Shown: in pieces, positions 1 through 6,048 of the stretch
Position numbering within the stretch: position 1 is the first letter of the stretch
Layout: each line of letters opens with the position of its first letter
DNA from: a virus
Reading direction: 5' to 3' (one strand)
DNA: 38,261 bases
Virus record (IMG/VR): IMGVR_UViG_3300046723_000423
Location: 1 to 38,261 of that record
Notes under the pieces: model-generated
Database searches by the model: none
The model's input: only the letters and a program-made list of their open reading frames with translations
Told to the model about the DNA's origin: nothing
Translations under genes and position numbers: made by a program

Positions 1-457
1 CCAGATAGCCGCTCCCCGAGTCCGCACCGCGGACGACGTCGCACTCGACCAGGAGCCGGTCATCAGGCCCGCCAGTGCCGAGCACGATTTCAAACGTGGT
101 CGTGGATTCGACGGCAAGCGGCAGGGTGTCGAGACGGTCTTCCGCCGACTCGACCAGCTCGTCGTGGTCCAGGTCGAGCAGCTCGGCCCCCTTCTGCGAG
201 ACCTCCTCGCCGTTGGCAATCGCCACCAGCGCGGCTATGTCGCCCATCCGGCCTCGCATCGCCACCCCGACGTAATTGGCCGCGTCGGTCGAGTCTTCGG
301 TGGGATGGATGCGAACTCCGCCGTAAGCGTCGATGCGCCGCTGCGCCTCTCGGCGGAACTCGTCCTTCTCCGTTGGCCGTAGGTGCCGCCAAACCTTCAC
401 GGCATCCTGCGCTAGTTGCTTGGCCGCCTCTTCGCGGTCCGTCGTGATCCCGGGCAT
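1..457 (-). CDS. Hypothetical protein, C-terminus cut by the window edge
   Basis: A leftward frame stays open from an ATG at 457 to the window edge, giving 152 codons with no stop. The start is chosen because the reverse complement shows AAGGAGAAGC directly before the ATG. The protein opens MPGITTDREEAAKQLAQ, has a charged helical first half, and near the visible end contains FEIVLGTGGPDDRLLVECD, which looks like a beta strand and turn. I do not recognise the family. It is the last visible member of a leftward cluster (967 to 1) and is separated from the gene upstream by the tRNA-like element at 492-532. GC-rich third positions and the good ribosome site make it a real gene, but its function is unknown. 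Confidence 0.75.
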   Translation of the reverse strand, partial: MPGITTDREEAAKQLAQDAVKVWRHLRPTEKDEFRREAQRRIDAYGGVRIHPTEDSTDAANYVGVAMRGRMGDIAALVAIANGEEVSQKGAELLDLDHDELVESAEDRLDTLPLAVESTTTFEIVLGTGGPDDRLLVECDVVRGADSGSGYL

Positions 458-491
458 TGCTTCTCCTTCGGTTGATCGTTCATGGATACAG

Positions 492-532
492 AGGGCGCCG
501 CGGAATCGAACCGCGGCAAAGCCAGTCGCCCT
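492..532 (-). other. tRNA acceptor/T-arm look-alike (minihelix), possible attP core
   Basis: Read leftward, this segment is AGGGCG, a 10-nt linker, CCGCGG, TTCGATT, CCGCGG, CGCCCT. TTCGATT is a canonical 7-nt T-loop. The two CCGCGG arms pair as a T-stem, and AGGGCG pairs with CGCCCT as an acceptor stem, so the upper half of a tRNA could fold with 12 stacked base pairs. There is no D-arm, anticodon arm or CCA end, so it is not a working tRNA. It overlaps the stop codon of the 531-731 gene. Many phage attP cores copy the 3' end of a host tRNA gene, which is the main alternative to a terminator-like hairpin. The visible integrase is about 31 kb away, which weakens the attP reading. Confidence 0.5.
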
Positions 533-731
533 AGACGCTGCGCAGCTGCCGCTCTCGGTCACACAGGGCGATCAGCTTCACGCGGCGGCGCTCATAGGCT
601 GCGATGGTCGCCCCGTGCTTGTGGCCGCCGAACTCAGCTAGGCGCTTCTGCAGTCGCTTCAATTCCCTGCGGTTCGCCTTGGCGGCTGCTCTGACTTCGG
701 CTAGGTCCATATGGTCGATGGCCTTCCACAT
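531..731 (-). CDS. Small basic hypothetical protein, 66 aa
   Basis: The start is placed at the ATG at 731 because GAAAGGA lies 6 nt upstream in the reverse complement. A longer frame from 791 would overlap the previous gene but lacks such a site. The product is MWKAIDHMDLAEVRAAAK followed by an Arg/Lys-rich helical stretch (RRELKRLQKRLAEFGGHKHG) and a second basic helix ending at RSV. It is probably a short helical, possibly nucleic-acid-binding protein. I recognise no family. It lies between two other leftward genes, and its TAG stop falls inside the 5' arm of the tRNA-like element. Confidence 0.6.
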   Translation of the reverse strand: MWKAIDHMDLAEVRAAAKANRRELKRLQKRLAEFGGHKHGATIAAYERRRVKLIALCDRERQLRSV

Positions 732-787
732 AGGTGTTCCTTTCGGTTCGATCAGGTGCTCTAGCTGCGGCAAGACGTAGCCGCCGA

Positions 788-967
788 TCATGCGGCTTCG
801 AGCAGAGCGTCAAGGATCGTGTCTGCTTCGACGGCCATCTGCTCGACTGAGAGCGGACCGGCATAGGCGTAGCCGACATCGACGGCGAGGATCTCGTCGT
901 TCGAGTACATGTCGCCCATTCCGGCGCTGATCGCGCGCAGTCGTTCGATTCTCTCTGCGAACTCCAT
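788..967 (-). CDS. Small acidic hypothetical protein, 59 aa
   Basis: The start is the ATG at 967, preceded by AGGAGA at 5 nt spacing. An in-frame ATG at 997 has no ribosome site. The product MEFAERIERLRAISAGMGDM... is acidic and helical, ending DTILDALLEAA. I recognise no family. It is the first gene of the leftward cluster and faces the divergent region 968-1394, so its promoter should lie there. Confidence 0.6.
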   Translation of the reverse strand: MEFAERIERLRAISAGMGDMYSNDEILAVDVGYAYAGPLSVEQMAVEADTILDALLEAA

Positions 968-1394
968 CGGGTCTCCTGTTCGTAGCTGGTCGTTCATGCA
1001 CCGCTGATGATCGGCACTACGTGGGCACAGGTCAAGCGAGCCGACCGAATGCGGACATACGTCCTACGCAGTAAGCAGGGCCGATCGACGGTCGGATACG
1101 GCGCTACAGCTCGACGCGCGCCAAGCCAAAGGCGCGAGGTCCTCGACCTGGTCGCCGCCGTCGATGGGTTGTCATTCGATAGGGAATGTCAAGCCAGCTA
1201 GGCACGAGTACGCATGAGTGTGTGAGAGCGCATGCCTGACCTACCCACTTTCGATCAGCCTCGGCCGCGGCCCTCCGGTCGTTCCCAGGTCGCTGCAGGC
1301 ATCGGTGGGGGGCGGGGGAGTCGCCGAGTTCGAGCGCCGGCCTATACATAAATCACCTCCCCCACCGACAATCTCAGAGACAAAGGATCCGACT
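968..1394. other. Divergent intergenic region between leftward and rightward arms
   Basis: No convincing gene fills these 427 bases. It should hold promoters for both arms. Rightward, TATACA at 1343-1348 could be a -10 box, and AAAGGA at 1383-1388 is the ribosome site of the HAD gene. The stretch GTGGGCACA near 1021-1029 resembles half of the palindromic operator found at 1890 and 31503. A leftward frame from 1349 to 1104 starts behind GGGGGAGGTGATTT, a good ribosome site, but its third positions are mixed and its product (MYRPALELGDSP...) looks random, so it is not called. Confidence 0.4.
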
Positions 1395-1405
1395 GTGCCC
1401 ACAAT
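1392..1405. promoter_or_regulatory. Degenerate copy of the 14-bp palindromic operator
   Basis: ACTGTGCCCACAAT matches AGTGTGCCCACACT (1890-1903) at 12 of 14 positions and covers the GTG start of the HAD gene. A bound protein here would block initiation or translation. A chance match cannot be excluded for a single degenerate site. Confidence 0.3.
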
Positions 1406-1886
1406 CCCAGCCATAGATCAGTCCGGCGATCGCCCAGCTCGCCCCCTCCTGTTCCTCGATATCGACGGCGTCCTCAATCGGATCGGCCCCGACTTCCCCA
1501 GGGCCCGGCCAGAGGGTGGGCGCGGTGCTCAGCTCTGGATCCCCGAGGGCACGGCTGAGAGGGTCGGCCGTCTGCTCGAGGTCTTTGAGCCGGTCTGGGC
1601 ATCGGCCTGGCGGGGGTACTCGCACAAGGCGATGAGATCGGGACTCGGACTCAAGGGGCCGGCGTGGCCCTACCTTCGCTTCCACGAGTCGAAGCTGCGG
1701 GCGATCATGGAATACGCCGGCAAGCGGTTCTGGGCCTGGGTGGACGACGAGCCCGATGGGCAGACGATCATCGGGCAGAGAGGGATGATCGTCACCCCGG
1801 ATCCGAAGGTCGGCCTGACGGACGGGCAGGTCAAGGCGCTGCTCACGTTCGCCAGTCAGCTGCGCTTCGTCAATTCGTCCAATTAG
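1395..1886 (+). CDS. HAD-superfamily phosphatase-like protein, 163 aa
   Basis: All four HAD motifs are visible. LLFLDIDGVLN carries the nucleophile Asp22 and acid/base Asp24 (motif I), VWASAW carries Ser70 (motif II), Lys100 or Lys110 fits motif III, and FWAWVDDEP carries Asp117/Asp118 (motif IV). A late VGLTDGQVKAL segment fits the 'GLT' tail of small actinobacterial HAD-like proteins. The family hydrolyses phosphoesters. The substrate here is unknown; phage relatives are often polynucleotide- or nucleotide-phosphatase-like. The GTG at 1395 is chosen because AAAGGA lies 6 nt upstream; the frame extends further upstream without a ribosome site. It is the first rightward gene, and a palindromic operator follows its stop at once. 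Confidence 0.8.
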   Translation: MPTIPAIDQSGDRPARPLLFLDIDGVLNRIGPDFPRARPEGGRGAQLWIPEGTAERVGRLLEVFEPVWASAWRGYSHKAMRSGLGLKGPAWPYLRFHESKLRAIMEYAGKRFWAWVDDEPDGQTIIGQRGMIVTPDPKVGLTDGQVKALLTFASQLRFVNSSN

Positions 1887-1889
1887 CGG

Positions 1890-1926
1890 AGTGTGCCCAC
1901 ACTTCCGCCGGAGACCCTGTTAGGTT
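1890..1926 (+). promoter_or_regulatory. Palindromic operator plus TAGGTT promoter upstream of the 1966 gene
   Basis: AGTGTGCCCACACT (1890-1903) is the exact reverse complement of AGTGTGGGCACACT at 31503-31516; both are preceded by CGG. TAGGTT at 1921-1926 fits an actinobacterial TANNNT -10 box, and the operator would cover the missing -35 position. The motif TAGGTTGCCG recurs at 29924. The layout suggests a repressor-controlled promoter for the cluster starting at 1966. Confidence 0.55.
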
Positions 1927-1965
1927 GCCGACCGTGACCAGTTCCGTACCGACCGAGGAGGAGAC

Positions 1966-2181
1966 GTGTTTCAACGCAAGCTGAGGGTATGGGCCGTGAA
2001 GCTGCAGTCGGCCGCAGGCGAAGTGATCGACGTCGAGTTCAAGTCGTATTGGTCGCCCAGCTACGAGGGGATCAAGACGACGATCGGCGAGGCTGCCGCG
2101 GCCAAGGCGTTCCTCGAGTCGGGCAAGCAGATCGAGTACGCCGCCGTCCTCGTCCAGCCCAACTCCGAGCTGCCCGCATGA
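1966..2181 (+). CDS. Small hypothetical protein, 71 aa
   Basis: It starts at GTG behind AGGAGGAGAC, a strong ribosome site, and about 40 nt after the TAGGTT -10 box, so it is probably the first gene of its transcript. The product (VFQRKLRVWAVKLQ...) is a compact alpha/beta protein with FKSYWSPSYEGIKTTIGEAAAAKAF in the middle and a YAAVLVQPNS strand at the end. I recognise no family. Its stop overlaps the next start in ATGA, so the two are translationally coupled. Confidence 0.7.
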   Translation: MFQRKLRVWAVKLQSAAGEVIDVEFKSYWSPSYEGIKTTIGEAAAAKAFLESGKQIEYAAVLVQPNSELPA

Positions 2182-2963
2182 GTGAGCATCCGAAGCCGGG
2201 CGACGCGATCAGCAAGATGCGCAACGCCTCAACCATCCCCGGGAAGCTCGAGCGCGATTTGAACAAGTTCGAGCGCAGCATCCCCGATGGATGGCAGGGC
2301 ACGCAGCCCGCGCAGGGCACCCGGCGGGCGCTGATCCGCGACGCCGTCTGGAACGCGATCAAGGGCTGGGACATCGGCCGAGTGGGCGACAAGGGCTATG
2401 CCGGCGCGACCGGCACCGACTCGCTGGTGATCGCCGACGAGGTCGAGTCCGCTCTCCTGCAGACGACGATCGCTGAGGAGTGCACCGACACGCCGCCCCC
2501 GATCGTCGAGCTCAAAGAGCAGGCCGAAGAGCGCCTGCGCCGCGTCGCCCGGATCATTGAGAACGGCGAGGTCGGCGGCCGGACCGGCGAGGCGATCATC
2601 GACTCGATCAAGGCCAACGTCCTCGACAAGGCCGGCGTTGACACCGGCCCAGATCCTGCGTGGATTCGGGACAAGGCGGACTTCCTCGCGATCGCCGAGA
2701 TCCTCGAAGAAGATCGGCCTGATTGGGCGAAGATCGACGCGATCGCCGACTTGGTCGATGTTGACGTCAACCGCTCGGACGACGATGCCTTCCCAGTCCA
2801 GGCCCCCGCCGACGACATCGATCGGCTCTACACCCAGCGCGAAGAGGCCCGCGCCGGGGAAGGCCGCTTCAAGGAGGAACGCGACGCCGCCTTCGCCCTC
2901 CTGCGCTGGCTCCTCCCGGTCACCGTCGCCCGGCCGCTCTCAGAGATCGGGGAGGACGACTGA
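2178..2963 (+). CDS. Acidic hypothetical protein, 261 aa
   Basis: It starts with ATG in an ATGA overlap with the previous gene. The protein is mostly helical and strongly acidic. The first third (KLERDLNKFERSIPDGWQG...RRALIRDAVWNAIKGWDIGRVG) looks like a folded helical domain. The middle has EEICTD-type acidic helices with AEERLRRVARIIENGEVGG, and the end (LYTQREEARAGEGRFKEERD) suggests a coiled coil. No catalytic motif is recognised. Terminal TGATG couples it to the next gene. It could be a DNA-metabolism or host-takeover protein of the left arm; function unknown. Confidence 0.7.
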   Translation: MSEHPKPGDAISKMRNASTIPGKLERDLNKFERSIPDGWQGTQPAQGTRRALIRDAVWNAIKGWDIGRVGDKGYAGATGTDSLVIADEVESALLQTTIAEECTDTPPPIVELKEQAEERLRRVARIIENGEVGGRTGEAIIDSIKANVLDKAGVDTGPDPAWIRDKADFLAIAEILEEDRPDWAKIDAIADLVDVDVNRSDDDAFPVQAPADDIDRLYTQREEARAGEGRFKEERDAAFALLRWLLPVTVARPLSEIGEDD

Positions 2964-3238
2964 TGGAGGCCAACCTCGCAGCGATCGAGAAGTTCTGCGC
3001 CGAGCAGGAGGGCACCTTCGCTCTCGGGGTCGGACAGAGAGGCGGCTGGTCGGCGATGTTGAACTTCGGCCGCGAGGCCCCCGACTCGCCGATGGCCGGC
3101 GGCTCCGCGATCGGCACTGGCGACACCGCCGCTGAGGCCGTCGCTCAAGTGGTCGAGGAAGCCAAGATCGAGGTCCCGAAGACGTTGCCGCCCGAGCTCG
3201 ACGGCCCCGGCAACCAGGGCGAGGGAGGGATGGACTGA
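2963..3238 (+). CDS. Hypothetical protein, 91 aa
   Basis: It is coupled to its neighbours by TGATG overlaps at both ends. The N-terminus (MEANLAAIEKFCAEQEGTF) is helical and is followed by a short beta region (FALGVGQRGGWSAMLNFGRE). There is an alanine-rich helix (DTAAEAVAQVVEEAKIE) and a Gly/Glu-rich tail. The order resembles small phage proteins of unknown role, and no specific family is recognised. Confidence 0.65.
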   Translation: MEANLAAIEKFCAEQEGTFALGVGQRGGWSAMLNFGREAPDSPMAGGSAIGTGDTAAEAVAQVVEEAKIEVPKTLPPELDGPGNQGEGGMD

Positions 3239-3396
3239 TGGCTCTCTTCGGGTTGGAAGAACGGTGGATGGCCAACAAGAAGCGCGGCAAGGCACGGAAA
3301 CGGATGTCGAAGTCCGCCCGCGGCCACAAGGTCTGGTGCGCGGCACGACAGTCGAAGGCGCTCTGCAACTGCGGTGCTGAGCGGCGCGATGGTTGA
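3238..3396 (+). CDS. Small basic cysteine-containing protein, 52 aa
   Basis: This short gene starts in a TGATG overlap and ends in TGA at 3394-3396, inside the start of the next gene. The product is very basic (NKKRGKARKRMSKSARGHK) with three cysteines, the last two in CNCGAERRDG. It may bind nucleic acid or a metal, but one CxC pair is too little to say. An internal ATG at 3268 is an alternative start. The call rests on tight packing between coupled genes. Confidence 0.5.
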   Translation: MALFGLEERWMANKKRGKARKRMSKSARGHKVWCAARQSKALCNCGAERRDG

Positions 3397-3736
3397 GGCG
3401 GCCGCACCCGAGCTGAGCGCCGCCGAGGAAGCGGCCGAGCTGCTCGAGAAGCTGACCCCGCTGATCCGCGACGCGATCACCTACACGCCGGACGGGCCGC
3501 TGCTCGATCTCGACTTCCTTACCCGGCTCTTGGTCGCCCGCGACATCAAGTACGTGGATGTCAACCGCACGGCGCTGTTCACCGAGCTGGCGATCGTCCG
3601 CGAGGAGCACCACGCCCAGCGGGTGAAATCCGAAAACGAGAGGGACGGTCTCAAGCGCCAGGAGTTCGACCAGCGGCGCCGGGTGCTGAAGCGGCGCGAG
3701 AAAGAGATCCTCGACCAGCTTTGGCCGATCTCATGA
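3389..3736 (+). CDS. Helical hypothetical protein, 115 aa
   Basis: The ATG at 3389 is preferred over an in-frame GTG at 3374; it overlaps the previous stop by 8 nt. The protein is helical. It has an acidic AAEEAAELLEKLTPLIRDAI segment, a short YTPDGPLLDLDFLTRLLVARD core, and a charged coiled-coil end (EEHHAQRVKSENERDGL, then RRRVLKRREKEILDQL). The pattern suggests an oligomer-forming phage protein of unknown role. It is coupled to the next gene through ATGA. Confidence 0.6.
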   Translation: MVEAAAPELSAAEEAAELLEKLTPLIRDAITYTPDGPLLDLDFLTRLLVARDIKYVDVNRTALFTELAIVREEHHAQRVKSENERDGLKRQEFDQRRRVLKRREKEILDQLWPIS

Positions 3737-4035
3737 GTCGCTTCCGCCGCGAGGTCAAGCAGTTCATGCACGTCTTGAAGGCGCGCGAACGCGGCCTCGA
3801 AACGGAACTCCACATCGCCCGCCGGGAGACCGAGCAGCTCCGCGAGAAGGTCCAGGGGGAGCTGGGGCGGATCCGGGTCCAGGCCACGCTGCGGCGTCAG
3901 GAGGGCCCGAACCTGAAGCGCAAGCGCGAACGGCAGGTCTCGGCCGGCGCGGTCGGCGCCGCCTACAAGGTTTGCGATCGCATCGAAGCAGTCCTCAACC
4001 CACCACAGAAGGGCGAGACCAATGGCACGCGGTAG
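3733..4035 (+). CDS. Highly charged coiled-coil protein, 100 aa
   Basis: It starts with ATG in an ATGA overlap. Residues 1-70 are almost all charged helix (SRFRREVKQFMHVLKARERG, then REKVQGELGRIRVQ), with heptad-like spacing suggesting a coiled coil. The end contains a single Cys in AAYKVCDRIEAVLN. It could bind nucleic acid through its Arg/Lys faces. Function unknown. It overlaps the next gene by 14 nt. Confidence 0.6.
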   Translation: MSRFRREVKQFMHVLKARERGLETELHIARRETEQLREKVQGELGRIRVQATLRRQEGPNLKRKRERQVSAGAVGAAYKVCDRIEAVLNPPQKGETNGTR

Positions 4036-4675
4036 GCAGCGTCGGAAGGCCCGTCAGCGCGATCGTGACGCGACGGTGGACGAGCGCCAGGTCAGCGACG
4101 ACGCCCCCAGCCTGATGTCACCGGAGACCCAACTCGAGGAGGCCGAAGAGGCCGGACTGATCGAGGTCGCAGACGAGGACGAGGAGATGCACGCGGTTGA
4201 CATCAGGGGCGCCCAGGAGTGGACCGCTCCCGAGCACTCGTTGCTCCCCGGGATCCGCATGTTCACGGCGATGCTGGACGAGGCCCGCGGCGGCTACATC
4301 ATCGACCGTCTCGCCGAGTGCGAAGCCGGCCTGCAGGTCGAGTTCAACTTGCTCGAGCGCGAAGGGATCGTCCAGGTCGCCTCCGCGGCGATCGACCCGC
4401 AGGGGATCCCCGACGTCGAGCTCGCCGTCAACCTCGCGCTCGAGGCGCGACAGGAGATCGAGGCCTTCGGTCCTCCCGGCGAGCAGGTCGAGCGCGAGCA
4501 CCCGGCCGGCACCGAGGAGCCCCCACCTTCCGAGGAATCGCGCGAGCTGATGCGTGAGGAGGCTCGTGCCGGCGACGTTGAGACCGGCCGCGAACTCGAG
4601 GAGATCGAGGACGGCGAAGAGGAGGATCCCGACGCTCCCGGTGAGGACGAGATCCCGGAGCCGATGGGCGCGTGA
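4022..4675 (+). CDS. Very acidic hypothetical protein, 217 aa
   Basis: A short basic N-terminus (MARGRQRRKARQRDRDA) is followed by a long acidic protein. The centre (residues about 60-150) looks folded: EHSLLPGIRMFTAMLDEARGGYIIDRLAECEAGLQ, then ELAVNLALEARQEIEAF. The C-terminal 70 residues are nearly all Glu, Asp, Pro and Gly (EEIEDGEEEDPDAPGEDEIPE) and are likely disordered. The acidic tail could mimic DNA or act as a chaperone segment; that is inference. Its stop overlaps the next start in GTGA. Confidence 0.65.
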   Translation: MARGRQRRKARQRDRDATVDERQVSDDAPSLMSPETQLEEAEEAGLIEVADEDEEMHAVDIRGAQEWTAPEHSLLPGIRMFTAMLDEARGGYIIDRLAECEAGLQVEFNLLEREGIVQVASAAIDPQGIPDVELAVNLALEARQEIEAFGPPGEQVEREHPAGTEEPPPSEESRELMREEARAGDVETGRELEEIEDGEEEDPDAPGEDEIPEPMGA

Positions 4676-4782
4676 GCTCCAAGCGCCGCGAGTGGCTCGT
4701 CTTCTGGTTCGGCGTCGCCGGCATCATCGTCTTCTGGGTCGCCATCCTCTGGCTCGCGACCCAGATCGCCACCGTCGCGTGA
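4672..4782 (+). CDS. Single-helix membrane protein, 36 aa
   Basis: This tiny gene is held by GTGA overlaps at both ends. The product has a basic N-terminus (VSSKRREW) followed by one continuous hydrophobic helix (LVFWFGVAGIIVFWVAILWL) and a short polar end, so it should insert with the N-terminus inside the cell. Small phage membrane proteins of this kind can act in lysis, membrane signalling or superinfection exclusion. Its distance from the lysis genes argues against a holin role. Confidence 0.6.
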   Translation: MSSKRREWLVFWFGVAGIIVFWVAILWLATQIATVA

Positions 4783-5078
4783 GACCTCGCCGGACCTACG
4801 AGAGCGTTCGCGCGATTGGCCTCGAGGGCGGCAACGAGGACAACGACCTCTGGGTTTCGCTGAAGCGCGACGACAACGACTACCCGATCATCTCCTCGGT
4901 CTGGGAGCCGACCGACGAGGAGCGCCAGCAAATCGCCGAGGGCGCCAATATCGAGCTGCTCGTCTGGGCGATCCAGACGCCACCGGTCGCCATCGATGTC
5001 ACCCATGTACCCCTGGGGAAGCTGCCACCCGACGAGGAGTGGCCGATCCCCGATGAAGACCCCCCCGACCCTCTCTAG
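4779..5078 (+). CDS. Acidic hypothetical protein, 99 aa
   Basis: It starts with GTG in a GTGA overlap. The sequence VRPRRTYESVRAIGLEGG, then NDLWVSLKRDDNDYPIISS, followed by WEPTDEERQQIAEGANIELLVWAIQTPPVAI, is a compact fold resembling the small phage proteins in which a helix (EERQQIAEGANIELLVW) precedes a PPV strand. The C-terminal 20 residues are Pro/Asp/Glu-rich. The WEPTDEERxxIxxGxxIEL pattern is one I have seen in many phage genomes without an assigned function. Confidence 0.7.
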   Translation: MRPRRTYESVRAIGLEGGNEDNDLWVSLKRDDNDYPIISSVWEPTDEERQQIAEGANIELLVWAIQTPPVAIDVTHVPLGKLPPDEEWPIPDEDPPDPL

Positions 5079-5085
5079 GAGGCCC

Positions 5086-5277
5086 ATGCAGACCCGTCGT
5101 CGGCCGCGCAGCTTTGTCTGCCGGCGTTGCAAGCACAGCTTCGGCCACGGCCCCTCCTGCCAGGAGTGCGGCGTCGGTCGGTATCGCACTGTCCGCGCGC
5201 GCCCCAACCACCGCACGATCAACGGCAAGCGCGGCAAGAATTCCGGCAAGGTCTCCCAGCACGGGAAGAAGGGCTGA
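5086..5277 (+). CDS. Zinc-ribbon protein, 63 aa
   Basis: AGGAGG (5077-5082) sits 3 nt before the ATG. Two CxxC pairs, CRRC and CQEC, spaced by 11 residues form a zinc-ribbon knuckle (residues about 11-28). The remainder is basic and Gly/Lys-rich (NGKRGKNSGKVSQHGKKG), which suits nucleic-acid binding. It could be a small transcription or RNA-associated factor; the role is inferred from the fold only. TGATG couples it to the next gene. Confidence 0.65.
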   Translation: MQTRRRPRSFVCRRCKHSFGHGPSCQECGVGRYRTVRARPNHRTINGKRGKNSGKVSQHGKKG

Positions 5278-5552
5278 TGGCGCGCCGCGAGGATCGCGAC
5301 TCGGTCCGCTCGGTCACCTTCCGCTTCAGGATCTCGCCGGCCGAAGACGTGCGCTTCCGGGCACTCGCCAAGGAGCGCGGCGTCGGCCGGGCCGAGCTGA
5401 TCCGCGAAGCCCTCGGGCTCGCCTTCGCCCAGCCCACTCCACCTGCTGTTGTACCGGCCGACAGGCCGGACCCTAAGACCGAACCAGGCGCCGCGGCAAT
5501 GGTCGAGGTAGCCGAGCGCATCCAACGTAAGAAGGGGAAGAAGAATGGCTAA
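5277..5552 (+). CDS. Ribbon-helix-helix-like DNA-binding protein, 91 aa
   Basis: Residues 12-47 (VTFRFRISPAEDVRFRALA, then GVGRAELIREALGLA) fit a ribbon-helix-helix fold: a short strand, then two helices with the G(V)xRxELIREAL pattern of Arc/CopG-type repressors. The C-terminal half is a Pro-rich linker and a basic helix ending RKKGKKNG. Such proteins bind operators as dimers. Its place near the start of the virion operon suggests a local regulator or a DNA-recognition role in packaging. No small terminase is otherwise recognised, so that role stays open. It overlaps the next gene by 8 nt. Confidence 0.6.
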   Translation: MARREDRDSVRSVTFRFRISPAEDVRFRALAKERGVGRAELIREALGLAFAQPTPPAVVPADRPDPKTEPGAAAMVEVAERIQRKKGKKNG

Positions 5553-5841
5553 AGGCAACTTCATAGCCGGGGCGATCAAGAAGCCCGGCGCCCTACATGC
5601 GCAGATGGGAGTTCCGATGGGGATGAAGATCCCCGCCGGCAAGCTCGCAGCTGCAGCGAAGGCCTCGGGCAAGCTCGGTCAGCGGGCCCGTTTCGCCCAG
5701 ACCCTCGAGGGCCTGAATCACTCCTCGGGGAAGAAGGCCGATCGTGCCAAGGCGGTCGCCAAGATCGTCGCGCGTCGACGCAAGCGCAAACCCAGTGAGG
5801 AGGAAGTCGAGCCGACCGGGCCGGAGGAGGTCGAGGCGTAG
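5545..5841 (+). CDS. Conserved phage small basic protein, 98 aa
   Basis: The opening MAKGNFIAGAIKKPGALHAQ and the later ARFAQTLEGLNH match a widespread short phage protein type usually found near packaging or structural genes. Its function is unknown. The centre is Ala/Lys-rich and helical (AGKLAAAAKASGKLGQ). The end carries a basic patch (AKIVARRRKRK) and then an acidic tail. A ribosome site (AAGAAGGGGAAGA) overlaps the end of the preceding gene. Confidence 0.65.
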   Translation: MAKGNFIAGAIKKPGALHAQMGVPMGMKIPAGKLAAAAKASGKLGQRARFAQTLEGLNHSSGKKADRAKAVAKIVARRRKRKPSEEEVEPTGPEEVEA

Positions 5842-5844
5842 TCG

Positions 5845-6048
5845 ATGGCCACCACCGGCCCCTACGAGCGTGCGGCGCAGCGGCTCCTGACCAAGGCAGA
5901 CGAGACCCTGCTCGAAAAGATGCTCTACAAGCAGCCGCCTCCCGCCGGTAAACGCAACTACTCCGACCTCTCCTCCTTCGGCCGTCCGACCCCGAAGCTG
6001 CGTCGCCGTCACGCCCGTCACGCCGGCAAGCTGCGACGGCGCGGGTGA
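5845..6048 (+). CDS. Small basic protein upstream of terL, 67 aa
   Basis: It starts with ATG 3 nt after the previous stop and overlaps the terminase start (GTGA). The first half is helical (YERAAQRLLTKADETLLEKM). The end is very basic (PTPKLRRRHARHAGKLRRRG). Position directly before the large terminase is where a small terminase often lies, but at 67 residues and without a recognisable helix-turn-helix the assignment is not supported. Function unknown. Confidence 0.55.
   Translation: MATTGPYERAAQRLLTKADETLLEKMLYKQPPPAGKRNYSDLSSFGRPTPKLRRRHARHAGKLRRRG

Noticed and set aside
492-532. A complete tRNA gene
   Set aside because: No D-arm or anticodon arm fits within the 10-nt linker and no CCA end is present.
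1007-1201. Rightward 64-codon frame in the divergent region
   Set aside because: No ribosome site and mixed codon use; the region is better explained as promoter DNA.
1104-1349. Leftward 81-codon frame with a good ribosome site (GGGGGAGGTG) before its ATG
   Set aside because: Third codon positions are mixed, the product looks random and Arg-rich, and no coupling to neighbours exists. The purine run is likely chance in a promoter region.
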